Source: Hyaloscypha bicolor E (Eukaryota; Ascomycota; Leotiomycetes; Helotiales; Hyaloscyphaceae). Taken from it: a stretch of 64,000 bases of DNA. Location: assembly GCF_002865645.1 (NCBI RefSeq), contig NW_020194610.1, forward strand, positions 248,001 to 312,000, given 5' to 3'. Shown here piece by piece: positions 35,967 to 49,000 of the stretch. The notes below the pieces were generated by a model. The model saw only the letters and a list, made by a program, of their open reading frames with translations, was not told where the DNA came from and did not search any database. How positions within the stretch are numbered: the stretch's first letter is position 1; each line of letters opens with the position of its first letter. A program made the position numbers and the translations under genes.

Positions 35967-37842
35967 TTTATTATTCTTGAAGGAGTTATAAAGATATTAT
36001 TAGTATAATAGTTATAGATTATAGAATTAAAGGTTCTCGAGGTTACGAGGATTTCTTTTAAGCACTTTCTAAAACAAAGAGTAAATTAGAACAGACTTGG
36101 ATCACGTGAAGGCGTCACGTGTGTTCGAGTTTTTCTTTCTTCCTAGTAAGAAAACAAAGCTAAAATAGTAGTATATATAATAGGGAAAGTAGATATAATA
36201 ATTAGGTATGTTTGAGGTAATATAGTTGCGAATTAGGAATAATTATAGAAGGTAAAATATAGAGTTAGGCTTTTACTACGGAAAAGAATACGAATATATA
36301 TGCCCAAGGGAATATAATCTAGGAAATAATTAAGACAGGTTAAACTAAACGGTAATAATAAGGAAATAAGAAGGTAATATAATAGAAATATAGATATGGT
36401 AGTAATATCTAAAGTATTAGAATACAGAAGGAAATAACGAAAATTTTATAATATAGGCGTGCCCCGACTCCCCATTTATTTGGAAATATCCCTATCAACT
36501 TAAAGAATAGTATAAAAGAAGGGAAATAATATAGGAAATATATAAAAGATAAGGTATATAAGTATACTAAAGATATTAGGAAAATATAAAGTGAGTATTA
36601 ATAGAAAAGAAGTCAGAATAATAGGATTAAGGGATAACTTAGAATAAGGTATTACTTCTTCCAAAACTAATCCGTATCTCTTCCGAAAGCTAATTACATT
36701 TATTTAGTACTTATTAAAGTCGACTTTATATAGTATAAAACTATTTAGTCGGTTAGGACTTTAAAGTAATATCCATATTTACGAAGGTAATACCGAAGGC
36801 ATCGGGATACGTGGAAAGAAGGACCATGAGATAGTACAAATGGGGTTTATAGTACTATTATTGAGTTTGGAATAGTCAATATTAAAGTTAATATAGAATA
36901 TGGAAAGATTAGGTATCCTGAATTAGTATTAAGGATATAGTATTAAAAATATCTTCTCAATTACTCAGATAATATTTAATAGTAGGGAATAGATTAATAG
37001 CAAGAAATAGCGAATTATACTAGCTTTTTAAAGAAATAATCGGTTCCTAGTAACGAAATAGTATTATAGTCGGAGAATGGGTTCTATATAGGAGAAGTTT
37101 TCTTATATAGAGATAGGAATACATAATATACTAACCAAGCCTCGGTATTAGTTTTAAGCGCAGCCACGGTTATATTAAAGAGGAAGTGGGTTTTCTAGTA
37201 CGAGGTAGGCTTTAAATAGGCAGATCCAGTTTATCTAATATCTAATAGATTCCCAGAATCACATATCGTTAAGCACCTTCGGAAATAACTATTAGGTTTA
37301 ACGAGGTTTCCCTTTTCCCTTACAGGGCTTCTAGTTTAGCTATTCTGTCTATATATGACTTCTAATTAGGAAGTTTATTTAGATATCGTAAGGAAACTTG
37401 CAATAGTAGTTCAAGTTAAAGTCGAGATCTATAGATATTATAGTCAAGCTTTAGACCGGTATAAGCCGCGAGAATAGCTAGGTAAAAGGGCGAGTAGAGC
37501 TTTTAAAAGGTTTCTAGTTTGGCAAGACATATATAAAAGGCCTCCTTTCTTCTTTTCTTTTTTTCCTATCTCTAAATATAGGCACTATCCGTTACTGTGG
37601 TTCGGAATCAAGAGTCCGTAAGGTGACCTCTTAATCCCCCTATTCAATTTTGTACTAAAAGGGACGCTTTGTATTTGATTCCCAAGATCTAGTAGTAAAA
37701 TCTCATATATTAAGAATACTATCTAGTAATAATAATTAGATAATAGTAAGAAATAAATAATAATAAAGCTCGTCCGATTTCCAGAATAATAGTCCGATAA
37801 TAATACTCTTTAAAAGTCATAAATAATAGTCAGAAGGAAAAT
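35967..37842. other. Non-coding spacer of B-Y between extra ORF and pol
   Basis: No sustained frame on either strand. Contains CACGTG motifs at about 36104 and 36117 next to the extra-ORF side, and a TATA-like AAAAGGCCTCC/TATATAT stretch near 37530. A promoter for the extra ORF is possible but unproven. Confidence 0.45.
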
Positions 37843-40800
37843 TCAAAAGATATATAAGGAATTAAAGGCAATAAGCTTTATTCCAGGTTAAGAAGAGCCC
37901 CTATTATCGGATACTTCCTTCCAGTTTTCTATAAAGGAGATATACTTTGCTCTCTCTAATTCCGGTAACTCTAGAATATATATAATAATACTAGTAGCTT
38001 TCTCGATCTCCTGAGTACTATTTTACTTATAGTACTCTATAACTGCTTCCCTTTCCAGTTCTATATCCGTTTTGAAATATTTATTTGCAGATATATACTC
38101 ATTATTAACTTCGTCTTTAGGGGAATACTAGAATTCATTCCTTTTAATAAACTACTTAAGTTAATTTCCGATATATATCCTTTGGAGTATAGTACTATTA
38201 AGTTCTTCTAGTATGTAGTACCCTTTCAGTTAATCTATATACCTTACTTTATACGGGCCAAGCCAGTAATATAGCAGCTTTGTATTTCTTGACTTATCTT
38301 AATCTATTAATTTAATATTATATACGAGAACCAGATCCTTTTCAGAAATAGGCTTTAAACAAATCTGGTAGGTAATATTGAATTACTCCTTTCCCTCTCG
38401 GTATCTTCTATTCTTTTTTATTCTGGCTTCTTTAATATCTTTATCTCTTATTTATATTTGCTTTATATATATCTCCAGAAGTATTTCTCTATTATAGACT
38501 TCGTCCCATCCAAGTATTCTCTAGGTTAGAAAGCGTATTTCCATAAGTAGTATGGCTTCTCTACTATAGATTATATAAAAAGGAGTAAATCTAGTTAGTC
38601 CATATATAGTAACTTAATTAGCAAATAAAACATATAGTAGTAAATCTATCCAAGGCTTCTTTCTACCTATTATAAGTATAATAAGTACCTGAATAATTAG
38701 TTAATACCCTCTTTTAATTATACTATTTCCTTTGGAATTATAGGCCAAAATAATAATTCTATTAATTCCTAGCTTATTAAGTTCTTGAATTACTACTTCT
38801 TTGAATTCCGATCCGCTATCTACCTTAAGCTAGCTAAATAAACCATGCCTATAAATGATTTCTTCCTAAATAAACTTGGTAATCTTCTTGCTAGTTAGGT
38901 TCTTCAAAGGTCTAGCTTTAACCTATCCTGAGAAATCGTCTCTGGCAATAACTAACGAGTCATATCCTTTATAATCTGGTAGTTTAACTATATTAATCTC
39001 AAGGTAATAGAAAAGGGATATAGCTTTCGTTAGATATAGAGCTTTTTCTTGTCTTCTTTTACTCTTATACTAATAGACCTTGCAAGCGTTAATATACTTC
39101 CGTATATAGTTATAGTAACCTTCCCAGTAATAGCGGCTAGCTACTAAGTAAAAAGTACTTTCTCTTCCGGTATATCTAATCTTATTATATAGCTCTTTAA
39201 TAATAATTTCCCTTTGCTCTTAATCGTTAATAACAAGTTGAGGCGGGTATACTTTGGATATAATTCTCCATAGTAATTAATCTCTTATACTATAATTCAA
39301 AGCTTCCCTGCTTAACTTTCGAAACTCGGCCCTAGATATTCCTTCTGGTTTAGAGAGTATTATAAGATATTATATAATGTTTTAGTATTATTCGGAATAG
39401 CTATTATCCAAGGGGTCTAGTAAAACAGTCAGGTTATTAAGTAAAGCATAGGAGTTAGTATTATCGTCTACTATTTTGCCGGCGGTTACGTGCAAAAGGC
39501 CGCAGCCTTTGCCATATAACTTCCGGATTTTATTATTTTTTAATATCGCCAATTTACTTCCAGATATAGTAAGGCTTTAATTATTAATCTCTAGTAACTA
39601 AATACTACTATCCAAATATCTAGTAAAGGTCTTGGGAGTCTAATTCCTCAAAATAATATTACGTAACTAAACCGGAACCGCTTCCTTTATCCGAATTTTC
39701 CGCCTAACAGGCACTATTCTAATAGTATTAAGCTCTATTACTAACCATTTATTAATATCCTCGTTATCTTCGGTATTGCCTTCTTGCTATGGATATCTCG
39801 ATAACCTATTAGTAGTAATATGCTTGGTTCCCTTAATATGCTTGATTTTAAAGTTAAATAACTAAATCCACGCCAGCCAGCAAGTAACCAGAGCTCTAGG
39901 AAGATCCGTAGCTACTTTACTTAGTTGTGCAACGAGCGTATTAGCGTCTAGTTCAAGAATAAAGTAAACTCTATATAGCCAGAATCGTACTTTCTATAGA
40001 TATTTTACTAGTCCTTGGCATTCTCTCTTAGTAATATTATACCTCCATTTGGTGTTATTTCAGATTCCAGACTCGTACCGTATGACTCTCTTTTTCCCTT
40101 TATTATTATATTAACCAAGAGTTCCGCCCCATCTATCTAGGCTAGTGTCCACTATTAATACAATCATTCCCTAATCTTCCAATAGATTATAGTATAACTT
40201 GTATAGTATTAGAGCAGTAGTAAGCTTTTCTTAAAGGATTCGCATAGCTTGCTTTTATTCGTTATCCCAGTTCCATGTCATACCTTTCCTCATTAAGTAG
40301 TAAATAGGTTTAGTAATAATTACGAAGCCTTCAATCCAAATGCGGTAGTAAACAATAATTCCAATAAACACCTTGCCTTTAGTTATGCTATTATAACGCT
40401 TCTATCTCAAGATCTTGGTAATTCCTGAGCTCAAAGGGCTTCTTCCAAGTACTCTATAAACAAACCCAATAATAACTATTCCATTATAATAGAACTGTGA
40501 TTTTTCTCTAATACTAGCTCTAGCTCGTTTAACTCTATCTAAGGTTATGTCCAAGTTTTAAAGGTATTCAAATATAAAACGCCGAATTCCAGGTAAAATA
40601 AGCTATCCATTATAGTCTATATAAGGTCCCTTGACTCTAATATTATTAATAAATGGCATAGCAATTTTGGGAAATAGATTTTCTAGAATAGTTATAATAA
40701 CCCGTACGAACTATATAACGGAATTAGTGGCTCCCTGAGGTAGTATAATTATTCTCAATAGTCCCAGAGGCATTATAAATACAGTCAAATCTCTACTGCG

Positions 40801-41900
40801 AGTATCTAGTATAAGTTAATTATATCCAGAAAAAAAATCGATTAGAGAGGTATAAGCATACCTAGCAAATTTCTCCGAGATCTCATTAGTAAACGGGGAT
40901 AAGTTAGCGTCTCATAGGGTTACTAAATTCATCTTTATGGCGGCATTAATTAGTCTGTAAGTCCTAGTAACCTTCTTTACAACCAAGAACCATGGATTTC
41001 GATAAGGTCTATTATATTTCTCAAGGACTTTATAATCTAGGCATTCTAATAGCATTTTTACTACTACTAGTACTAGAGCTTTGGGACATGGGAAATTCTT
41101 CTCTTACCAGGCTTTATACTTAATAGTCTTAATTAGAATAGGTGGGCTAATATTCTTATAAACTTTTCCCACTTCCTTCTAATTAAATATAATTATACCT
41201 TCTCGATTAACCATTAATTCTCGGAATATAGCTAGTTCCTCTTCCCAGAGCCAGTCGCCAATGTCTAATTATTCCAGGCATTCCGAAATAAGTTATAAAC
41301 CTCTTGGAATAGCTAATATCCTTAGCAAAAAATAGTTCTTGTATTTCCTAGTATGCTTTTATAGGTATTCTCTAGCTTTGGATCTCTCAAACTAGTCCGG
41401 ATATCTACCAGGGCCTTCTCTAGTTCTATTATTAGCATTTACTAGTTAAACCTTCTTGTCCTTTATTTTATATGCTCCTGTAACTAGAAATAAACTATAG
41501 TTATTGTTTTTTTCTTTAAGAGCTATGGCCATTTTCTCTAGTACTCTTTTCGTCTAATCTCCGGAATTCATAACCTTCCTACTTAGCTCCTTCCTAGTTA
41601 GATATAGAGAGCGCCTTTTCGTCCGGTATTTTGACGTGCCTTCCTTAAGCTCCTATATATTCCAGAATCCTTCCCAGTCTTAGGTTCCATATTCCTTAGC
41701 TTCAGGAATATATTTCTTTACTATTAGGAGATACTACTCTACCTCTTCTTTAGAAATATCTTTGCTTAATACCTTTTTTGCTTCTTTTTCTGTTAATTCC
41801 GGAACCACTCTCAATAATACTCTAATTAGAGCCTTTTCTGCTTTAGTTTCTCCAAAAATATTATTAATTTCCTGAACTCCTGAACCCAAAACAAAAGAAT
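37843..41900 (-). pseudogene. B-Y pol: RT, RNase H and integrase
   Basis: Minus-strand pol of a Ty3-like element ending at TGA 37843-37845. RT: NRPYRNPWFLVVKK, YRLINAAI, then the active site as FINNI at about 40628-40655, where the expected DD reads NN through G-to-A RIP changes. RNase H: LELDANTLVAQLSKVATDLP and WIQLFNFKIKHIKGTKH near 39970-39840. Integrase: a zinc-binding region near 39220-39070, then LEINIVKLPDYKGYDSLVIA, VDSGSEFKEVVIQEL and AYNSKGNSIIKRGYQ, i.e. the D-D-E triad with the first D and the E changed to N and K by RIP. A C-terminal extension to about 37850 includes ELEREAVIEYYKQN. Stops show it is dead. Confidence 0.8.
39485..39520. repeat. 36-bp palindrome within B-Y pol
   Basis: GTTACGTGCAAAAGGCCG, then CAGCCTTTGCCATATAAC. 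It lies between RNase H and integrase and, being 36 bp, adds 12 codons in frame (LYGKGCGLLHVT on the minus strand). Same unit as in the LTRs of this element. Confidence 0.8.
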
Positions 41901-41999
41901 CTATAGGAAATCCCGGTGTCTTTCCATTCCCCCTAATATTACTACTAGTTATAATACCAGGCTCTATTTTTCCTCTTTACTATTAGTTTCCTGTTCCGT

Positions 42000-42700
42000 A
42001 TTACTCAATTCCTTAACTCTAGGAGCTTAGTACTCTTAAACTATCGCTTTCTTCTACTTCCCGGCATTCTTTAAAAGTGGAATAATCATAATAGTACAGG
42101 TATTCTGGTCGTCTTTAGGGTCAGTAAACCTTCTATCCTACGAACCATTACTCTAATATATAATATTCATCTTTATCTTTACTAAGAACGGTTGACTAAG
42201 CAAGATCTTTAGAGCTCCTTTAACCAGGAAGAACACGTCTTTATATCCTACTCCGTCTGTAATCTTAGCTCTGAGCTTTGCCATTCCTGCAAATCCAAAT
42301 TTAGCTCTAGTAGTAGTAGACATTCGATAATCTACAGTATTATATGCCACTTCACTAATATTTCTGGAGATCTTTTCAGGGAAAATATTGACTTTAGCTC
42401 TAGTATTAATTATTCCTTTACATTCAATACTCCCTTGAGGTCCTTAAAGTACGAATCGGAGGCGTGGAGCTCGCACGACATATTTGTAAGCTAGTAATAT
42501 CCGAATATTAATACTATTACCTTTAAATCGAATAATTCTATTAGTATTAGGCATCTGAGCTAGTATTTCTAATCCCTTAAACATTCTATCTATTATATGA
42601 GCCATAGCCGCTAGTTCCACAGATCTCCTAGTATGTCCAACCATACTTGATACAATAGCATTTCCCATTTGCAAGATAGTGAGGTAAGGAGCATTATCCT
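42000..42700 (-). pseudogene. B-Y aspartic-protease-like region
   Basis: Open pieces at 42444-42674 and 42153-42350 on the minus strand lie between Gag and RT. They contain RTRRSVELAAMAHIID-like and ILLAYKYVVRAPRL segments, then a retropepsin-like ending VKGALKILLSQPFLVK, resembling the hydrophobic ILLGxPFL segment of retrotransposon proteases. No intact DTG/DSG is seen; it would be expected just upstream, near 42660-42700. The assignment rests on position and this single motif. Confidence 0.5.
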
Positions 42701-42959
42701 TGATCCATTAGTTCTAAAGCATAGTAGCTAGATCTGGCGTTTTCAAGGCATTAATGAGCATTCTCGTTCCCTTCTGAGTTTTCGGAAGTGAGATAGTTGC
42801 TTTCTTCGGCAGTCTTATTAGAATATCGTCAACTTCAGGAATTCCACGCTTATTATAGTCAAGAGTATATTAGGTCCCTAATTCATCCTATTCATCCCCG
42901 GAAGCATTAATATCCATATCCTCGGCTGGGCCGTCCCCTTATCTATTGCTTCTTGGAGC

Positions 42960-44975
42960 AGTATTCTTTTGGCCTCTCATATGAGATAGCTTTTCTTTAG
43001 CTCTGGCTCGTCTTCGGAAAACATCTTTGGCTATTTCCACCTCTTTTCCCTTTCTCTTTAATAAGGAACCCATTATAGCATTAATAGATATACTATTTAT
43101 AGCCAAATCTTGGTACCATCTATTAATTCCAGAACCTAAAGTATCGGCAATTCTAATATAATTTCCCCCAAGGCAAAGCAGCTGTCCAGATTCCCTAGAT
43201 ATAACTTGCTTGCTTCCATATGCAGATCCCGGTTAGCCAGTTCCCTTTTCTCTTTCTTGCCTAGTAAACTGGGTATTTCCTATTAATCTCTAGACATTTT
43301 TGGGTCAAGTATTCAAGTTATAGTCGAATTCTCCTCCTCGGACTTGGGAAACGATTTGGTTAAACCACCGGCGCTTACTAGTAAGGAAAAAGGGAATACT
43401 TTCTTGTCCAGGCTTGAATAGCCCTTTATACTATCTTCTATTAAATTAGTAAGTATATCCACGATTTATAAGTTCTTCCATTAGTGAGTAATAGAACCAA
43501 GAGATATGGATACATTCTGGGTTAATGTTATTATCCTTATCCCTGCCATAGCACCCATAGCAAATTCATTCTCTCGGTTCTGGGTCTATACCATAGGCCG
43601 CATTAACTTGAGCAGTGTTTTCTGATTACTCTTAAGACTAACTTCCTCCAGAATACGGTTGTCTAGACCCTCTGCCTATTCCAGCTCGACTACTATAGCT
43701 ACTATAGTATTCTCTATGACCTTTACCACGATTTCTAGCATATCCTCCTCGAAGACCCGAATTATATCCACTAGGCTATTAATACTATTATGCTTATTGT
43801 GGTTAGCTAGGCTATGCGAGCAGGCCACGGATATCTTCCCGAATTATAACAGTAGCTGCATTGAGTTATCTCTATAGGTCCTCTTGAGTTACGGCAGTAA
43901 TAGATAGTTTTTCCAGACTTCTCGCTAGCTAGTTAATATCATTTCCCTTGGGTTTACTGCTTTTAGTGGGTTTTGCATAATTAGCCACAGGCTAGATTCT
44001 CTTCTCACCCATACCTATAGCAGCTTTAAGAAGCATAATAGGAGGAACCGGTAAAGAATAATTATCTTCTGGTTTGGGAATCATATCGTGAACTACCATA
44101 TCCAAGTGTTCTTGTCTAAGTCTGGATATGTCTGGGTTATTAGCGATATTAAAACGGTATTTCTTTTCTTCGTACTAATAGGATATTACTGCCTTCTTAT
44201 ATATCTTGCTATATTTATAGGTAGAAATGTCCGTAGGCTCGAAATTCGTATCCTTAAGAATGCAATCCCTTGCTAGGACAGATAATCCTCTTATAAACTC
44301 TCGGTACTAAGTAATTTCATCTATCTCTTTCCTCTTTAGTAATTCCTTCGATACTCTATTAAATATGTCAATATAAGACTTGGAAGAGATTCCTCTATTC
44401 TGGGCTCGTATAATAATCCGATTAAGAAAGTTGCGGCTAATTTTGAGTATTTCCTAGTCATACTCTCGGAATTCCTTTAGTAAGGCCTCAAAGAACTTGG
44501 TTTCCTGGTAATCTCCTAGATTATTAGTATAGTACTCCGGTATAGCCTTGATCTGATTCTTATAAATGGGAGAGATATAACGGATAATTCTCTCTCTTTT
44601 GGTATTATTAGGAATATAATAGTTCTTGTATATATCCGTATATTATTCTAAGAATGCAGAGATATTACTTCTCTAAAACCATAATATTCCAGGAGCTCCC
44701 GTAAGCGGCAGGTTCAAACCCGGTACTAGTACGTACTTGTTCTCAGCCATATTAATCTCAATAATTTCTTCTATAGCTAATTATGGAGTTTCCGTACCTG
44801 AGACTTCTGTTAATAATATTCCTAAAGAGCTAATTTCCCGTTTAAGCATATCTTTTGATTTAGGAACCGGGATTAGGGAGAAACCGGTTAATAATAACGG
44901 ACGTAGTCGAGGTTCGAGTTTTGGTATTAGTAGTAACGAAGTAGTAGCTTTTCCAGTCTTATTCCTATTACTCAT
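42960..44975 (-). pseudogene. B-Y gag with CCHC-like zinc knuckle
   Basis: Minus-strand frame from ATG 44973-44975 (MSNRNKTGKATTS), broken by a TGA-free set of TAA/TAG stops. Landmarks are NMAENKYVLVPGLNLPLTGA near 44750, YREFIRGLSVLARDCILKN near 44280, and a zinc-knuckle-like CYGCYGRDKDNNINPEC at 43507-43562. The basic, Gly/Arg-rich stretch before it (GGYARNRGKGHREN) fits nucleic-acid binding. Gag forms the particle and packages RNA. Confidence 0.7.
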
Positions 44976-45750
44976 ACTCTCTTTCCTGCTTTATTAGCTT
45001 AATGCCTGTAATGTTTTTCCTTGATTTCGCCAAACTAGGTATACTCTATAGTGCTATTAATAAACGTAATAAAAATAATAATAACAAAAACGATTTCTCT
45101 AATTCCGCTATTTTCTCTGATTTCTCTGAATTCTCCTTATTATCTCCACTTGGTGACCTCCCCTTTCTCTAGAGACTTCTCTAATTTGTCTATACGATTT
45201 CTCATTTTTGATTTCCTTTTAATTCTTTCCGATTTCTGTTTGCTATCTTACTTGAAATTAAGGGCATTCCCTATTTTGGGTATCCTCTTCGGACTTAGGA
45301 GCAAGCTTTACTACTAAGATTAAAGCTGCTTTAATTCCGACTTTTACTATAACTAAAAACAATATACAAATCAATAGTGCAATTTCATTTCCGTACGCTA
45401 AAGTCTATTTCTAACTAAGGTCTAACTCGTACTATCTTAGTATAATATTTCCTATTCCATTTCCTCCGCTCCTTTTTCTTCTATAGTTAGCCTCCATTTC
45501 CACTACCCCTATATACTATACTAGTGACCACATCTTGCGGCCAACTCGTGTCCAAGTCGCTGGGTGCGTCGGAAATTAACGTGAGACACTAAGATTAACG
45601 CTCGTATATCCTCAATATTTCGGCCTTAGGCTCAAGGCATTACAACAGCCCTTTTTCTCCCCTAACTTACTAAGCTAATAATCCGCCTTGCAGACACCCC
45701 TCAGAACTTCATAAGAGCATTACCTTAACTATAAAGTTTCTATCCTCCCT

Positions 45751-45763
45751 GCATCGCTCACCA
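45751..45763 (-). other. Candidate primer-binding site of element B
   Basis: On the minus strand, seven bases after the 5' LTR end (CCACA, then TATTTTA), the sequence TGGTGAGCGATGC begins with TGG, as expected for pairing with a tRNA CCA end. The matching tRNA is not identified. Confidence 0.4.
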
Positions 45764-45770
45764 TAAAATA

Positions 45771-46073
45771 TGTGGGAGGGAAACTATAACAAGACAAAAA
45801 CCCACATAAAGTATACCAGAGTACAAAACATGACTTAATAGCAAAATAACAAATCAAAAGCGTAAATAGTAAAGCATAAATAATATATAGTATATAAAAG
45901 CTTAATTAATTAAATACTCATAAAGGATTATTCTCTAAGTCTATAGAAAAACCAGCTTTCTTATGTGATTTCCGCAAGTCACGTGCAAAAGGCCGCGGCC
46001 TTTGCTATGTGACCTAAACCTCAAAACCGCCAAAACAACATGATTTTTAATAAGTACGGCCTGCCGTACCACA
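45771..46073 (-). repeat. 5' LTR of B-Y, least mutated B LTR
   Basis: 303 bp, plus-strand TGTGGGAGGG...CCGTACCACA, so the ends are perfect 5-bp inverted repeats (TGTGG/CCACA). Contains a TATA-like TATATAAAAGC and the best preserved copy of the 36-bp palindrome. Confidence 0.88.
45978..46013. repeat. 36-bp palindrome in B-Y 5' LTR (best copy)
   Basis: GTCACGTGCAAAAGGCCG, then CGGCCTTTGCTATGTGAC. Centre AAGGCCGCGGCCTT (45989-46002) is a perfect 14-bp palindrome; the outer arms GTCAC/GTGAC also pair. Confidence 0.85.
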
Positions 46074-49000
46074 ATATTCTCTTATAAGTATAAGTAATAT
46101 CCTATAAAAACCGAGAATCTTTTAACTATTAAGTATTATAACTATAATAAGTTTGGCTATTATACTAGATACTATCCGCTTTTATATAGTAAGGAAACCA
46201 AGGTAGCTCTTTCTAGAATTAAGCCAGGCTTAGTTCCTATTTTACTAAAATATACTATTTAAATAAAATATTCGGAGAATTCAAGCTCTAATTCTAGTAT
46301 AAAACCGGGAAACAAGTATTTCTAAAGAAAGTCTCTACTTTAGGGACTTATAATATGAATTTAGTAAAGATTAACTTGACTTATCTAATAAAAGAAAATA
46401 CTCTTATAATATCCTATATTATTAGTATAAATAAATTAGAAATCAAGTCTTTTTCTCTTATTAATACTAGAGCTAATAGTTATACTTTTATTAATATAAA
46501 GCTTATTTAGTTTATAAAGTAATTCTTAGGAATAGAACTATAACCTTTTCCCTTATCTTATATTATATACGGTTTTAATAGAAAGCTAGCTAAGTTTACT
46601 AAGAAATATATAGAAGTCTTACTTCTAATTAATAAATAAAGTATTAATATACCTATAATTATCCTAAATCTTAGAGATTATAATATTATTCTTAGTAGGA
46701 AATAAGTAGTATATATTAATATTCTAGTTAATTATAGAAGATATAGGCTTATATAGCTAAAGAATAAGCCTAAATTTATATAATTCGGTTATATTATTAG
46801 TATTTTATAATAATAGCTAAAGAAATAACCTAATAAGAAATATTAAAAAAATACTAATTAATAAGATTTTATTATAAGCTATTTCTGGAAACCTTTTATT
46901 CTAGAATAGTTTTTCTTCTTCTAAACTAATTAGAGGGAATTATATAAGACTATAGAAAAGAAGTTTTTATAGCCTAATTAAGATATAATACCTAAGTAAA
47001 AGCTAAAGAAGCAGGAAGAGGTCCTTAATAAAAAGCAAATATTAGATCTAGCTATTTTTATTTCTATAATATTTAATTATATAGCCAAGAAAGAAGATAA
47101 TATTATTAGTTAAATCTTTATCTATAAGATTAATAAGAAGCTTAAAGCTCGGAAAAAAGAAGCTATCCCTGGCCTAGAGAATTAATAACTAGAAGAAATA
47201 GAGCTTTAGTAATTATAAAGAATATTATTTCCGGAACTTAAGAAATATACTTTTATTTTCTTTAAGAAGAAATCTAATACTCTTTTTTTCTATAGACTAT
47301 ATAATTATAAGATTTAGATTAAAGGCCTAAAGAGAACCGAGAATATTAGATATTAATTTCTCTAATAATAGTCTATTTAAAAGCTTCTAGAAATCAAGTA
47401 TTTCTTATAAAATAATCTGGCTAAGAGTTTTATTAAAGCTAGTTAGGCTTCCTTTACTTTACTAGTTCTTTTTATAAAGAAAATAAATAGAAGTTTATAT
47501 TTCTATATTAATTTCTACTATTTAAATAATATTACTCGAAAGAATTAATATTTCTTTTCCCTTATTAATAAGATTTTAAATTAATTATCTAAGACCAAGA
47601 TTTATATTAAATTAGATATTTACTAAGCTTTCTATTATATAGCTATAGATCCGGACTCTTAGGAACTAATAATATTTCATATTTACTATAAAGTATATAA
47701 ATATAATATTCTCTAGAAAGGCCTTATAAATAGCCTGGCTATATATTAATATTATATAAATAATATATTTTTTAAGTATTTAGATAACTTTTATATAATA
47801 TACCTTAATAATATTCTTATTTATTTAGAGAACCTAGTAAAGTATAAATAGTATATATGAAAAGTACTAGACTACTTATATCTTATTAGCCTCTAAATAG
47901 ATATTAAGAAATCGGAATTCAAAGTTATATATATAAAGTACTTGGGCTTTATTATTTCTATATCTAGTATTAAAGTAGATCCTAATAAAGTTAAAGTAAT
48001 ATATAACTAGTAATTTCCAAAAATAATTAAGGGTATATAGTTCTTCCTCGACTTCTATAACTTTTATAAATACTTTATTAGAAAGTATAAATGAATTACT
48101 AGACCTCTTATCTTATTTATAAAATAAAATATTTCCTTTAAGTAATTCGAGTAATACTAAGAGGCTTTTACTTACCTAAAAGAAGCTATAATTTCTATTC
48201 TAGTTTTATAATACTATAATCTAGATTTATCTATAATAATAGAAACAGATATATCTAAAGAAGTAATTACTAGCCTACTTTTTTAATAAGACCCAGAAAC
48301 AGGCCTTTAGTATTTTATAGCTTATTTTTCCAAAATTATATTCCTAGTAAAGCTTAATTATAATATATATAATAAAGAAATACTTATTATAGTTTAAGTA
48401 CTAAAAAAATAGAAAGCTAAACTAGAGGGCTTTTAGAATACTTCTTTTAAGGTCTATTCTAATTACTATATCTTAAAGTATTTTATAATTACTAAGAAGC
48501 TTTTTTCTTAATAAGCTAGATAGGCTAAACTCTTATTCCGGTATTATTTTAAGCTTATATATTATTCTAGAAAATCGAATAAATAAACAGATGCTTTATT
48601 ATAAAAATAAAATAAAGTAAATACTTAGGGCCAGATTAAGAAGAAGCTATAAACTCAAGTACTTTTCCCTAAAAATAAAATTAATCCGGAGATTATCTAT
48701 AACTTATAGCTTATAGTAATACTTTATAAGATTGGCTTATTTAATCCGGAATTCGGCTCTAAAAACCAAGTATATACTAAAGATTTTCCAGAAGAAAATA
48801 TCTTTATTAGAAATATAATTCCCCTAGAAGAAAATATTCTCTTAAAAGCTTTACTAGTAAACTCTATTATAGTAGTTCCTATAGAAGTACTATTAGAGAC
48901 TCCTGCTAAATATAGTAGTTTGTAACTTATAAATAAGATCCTATAGAATAATTATATATTACCGGATCTAGAGAAACTATATATAATAGCCTAAGCCAAA

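Larger units (their letters stand above)
32916..46073 (-). mobile_element. Large Ty3-like element B, copy Y (minus), best preserved copy
   Basis: 13,158 bp. LTRs of 303 bp at 45771-46073 (5' in its own sense) and 32916-33218. The 4-bp duplication ATAT (32912-32915 and 46074-46077) is confirmed by comparison with the uninterrupted Gag of A' near 54250. It is inserted in the gag of element A, in the opposite sense to copy X, only 1.6 kb away. Order in its own sense: LTR, a leader with a candidate primer-binding site, Gag with zinc knuckle, protease-like domain, RT, RNase H, integrase, 1.9-kb spacer, extra ORF, LTR. It is less RIP-mutated than X, which suggests a later insertion. Confidence 0.88.

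Noticed and set aside
18258..46073. Opposite B copies as an assembly artefact (one copy counted twice)
   Set aside because: The copies differ at many sites, have different 4-bp target duplications, and interrupt different places in element A.
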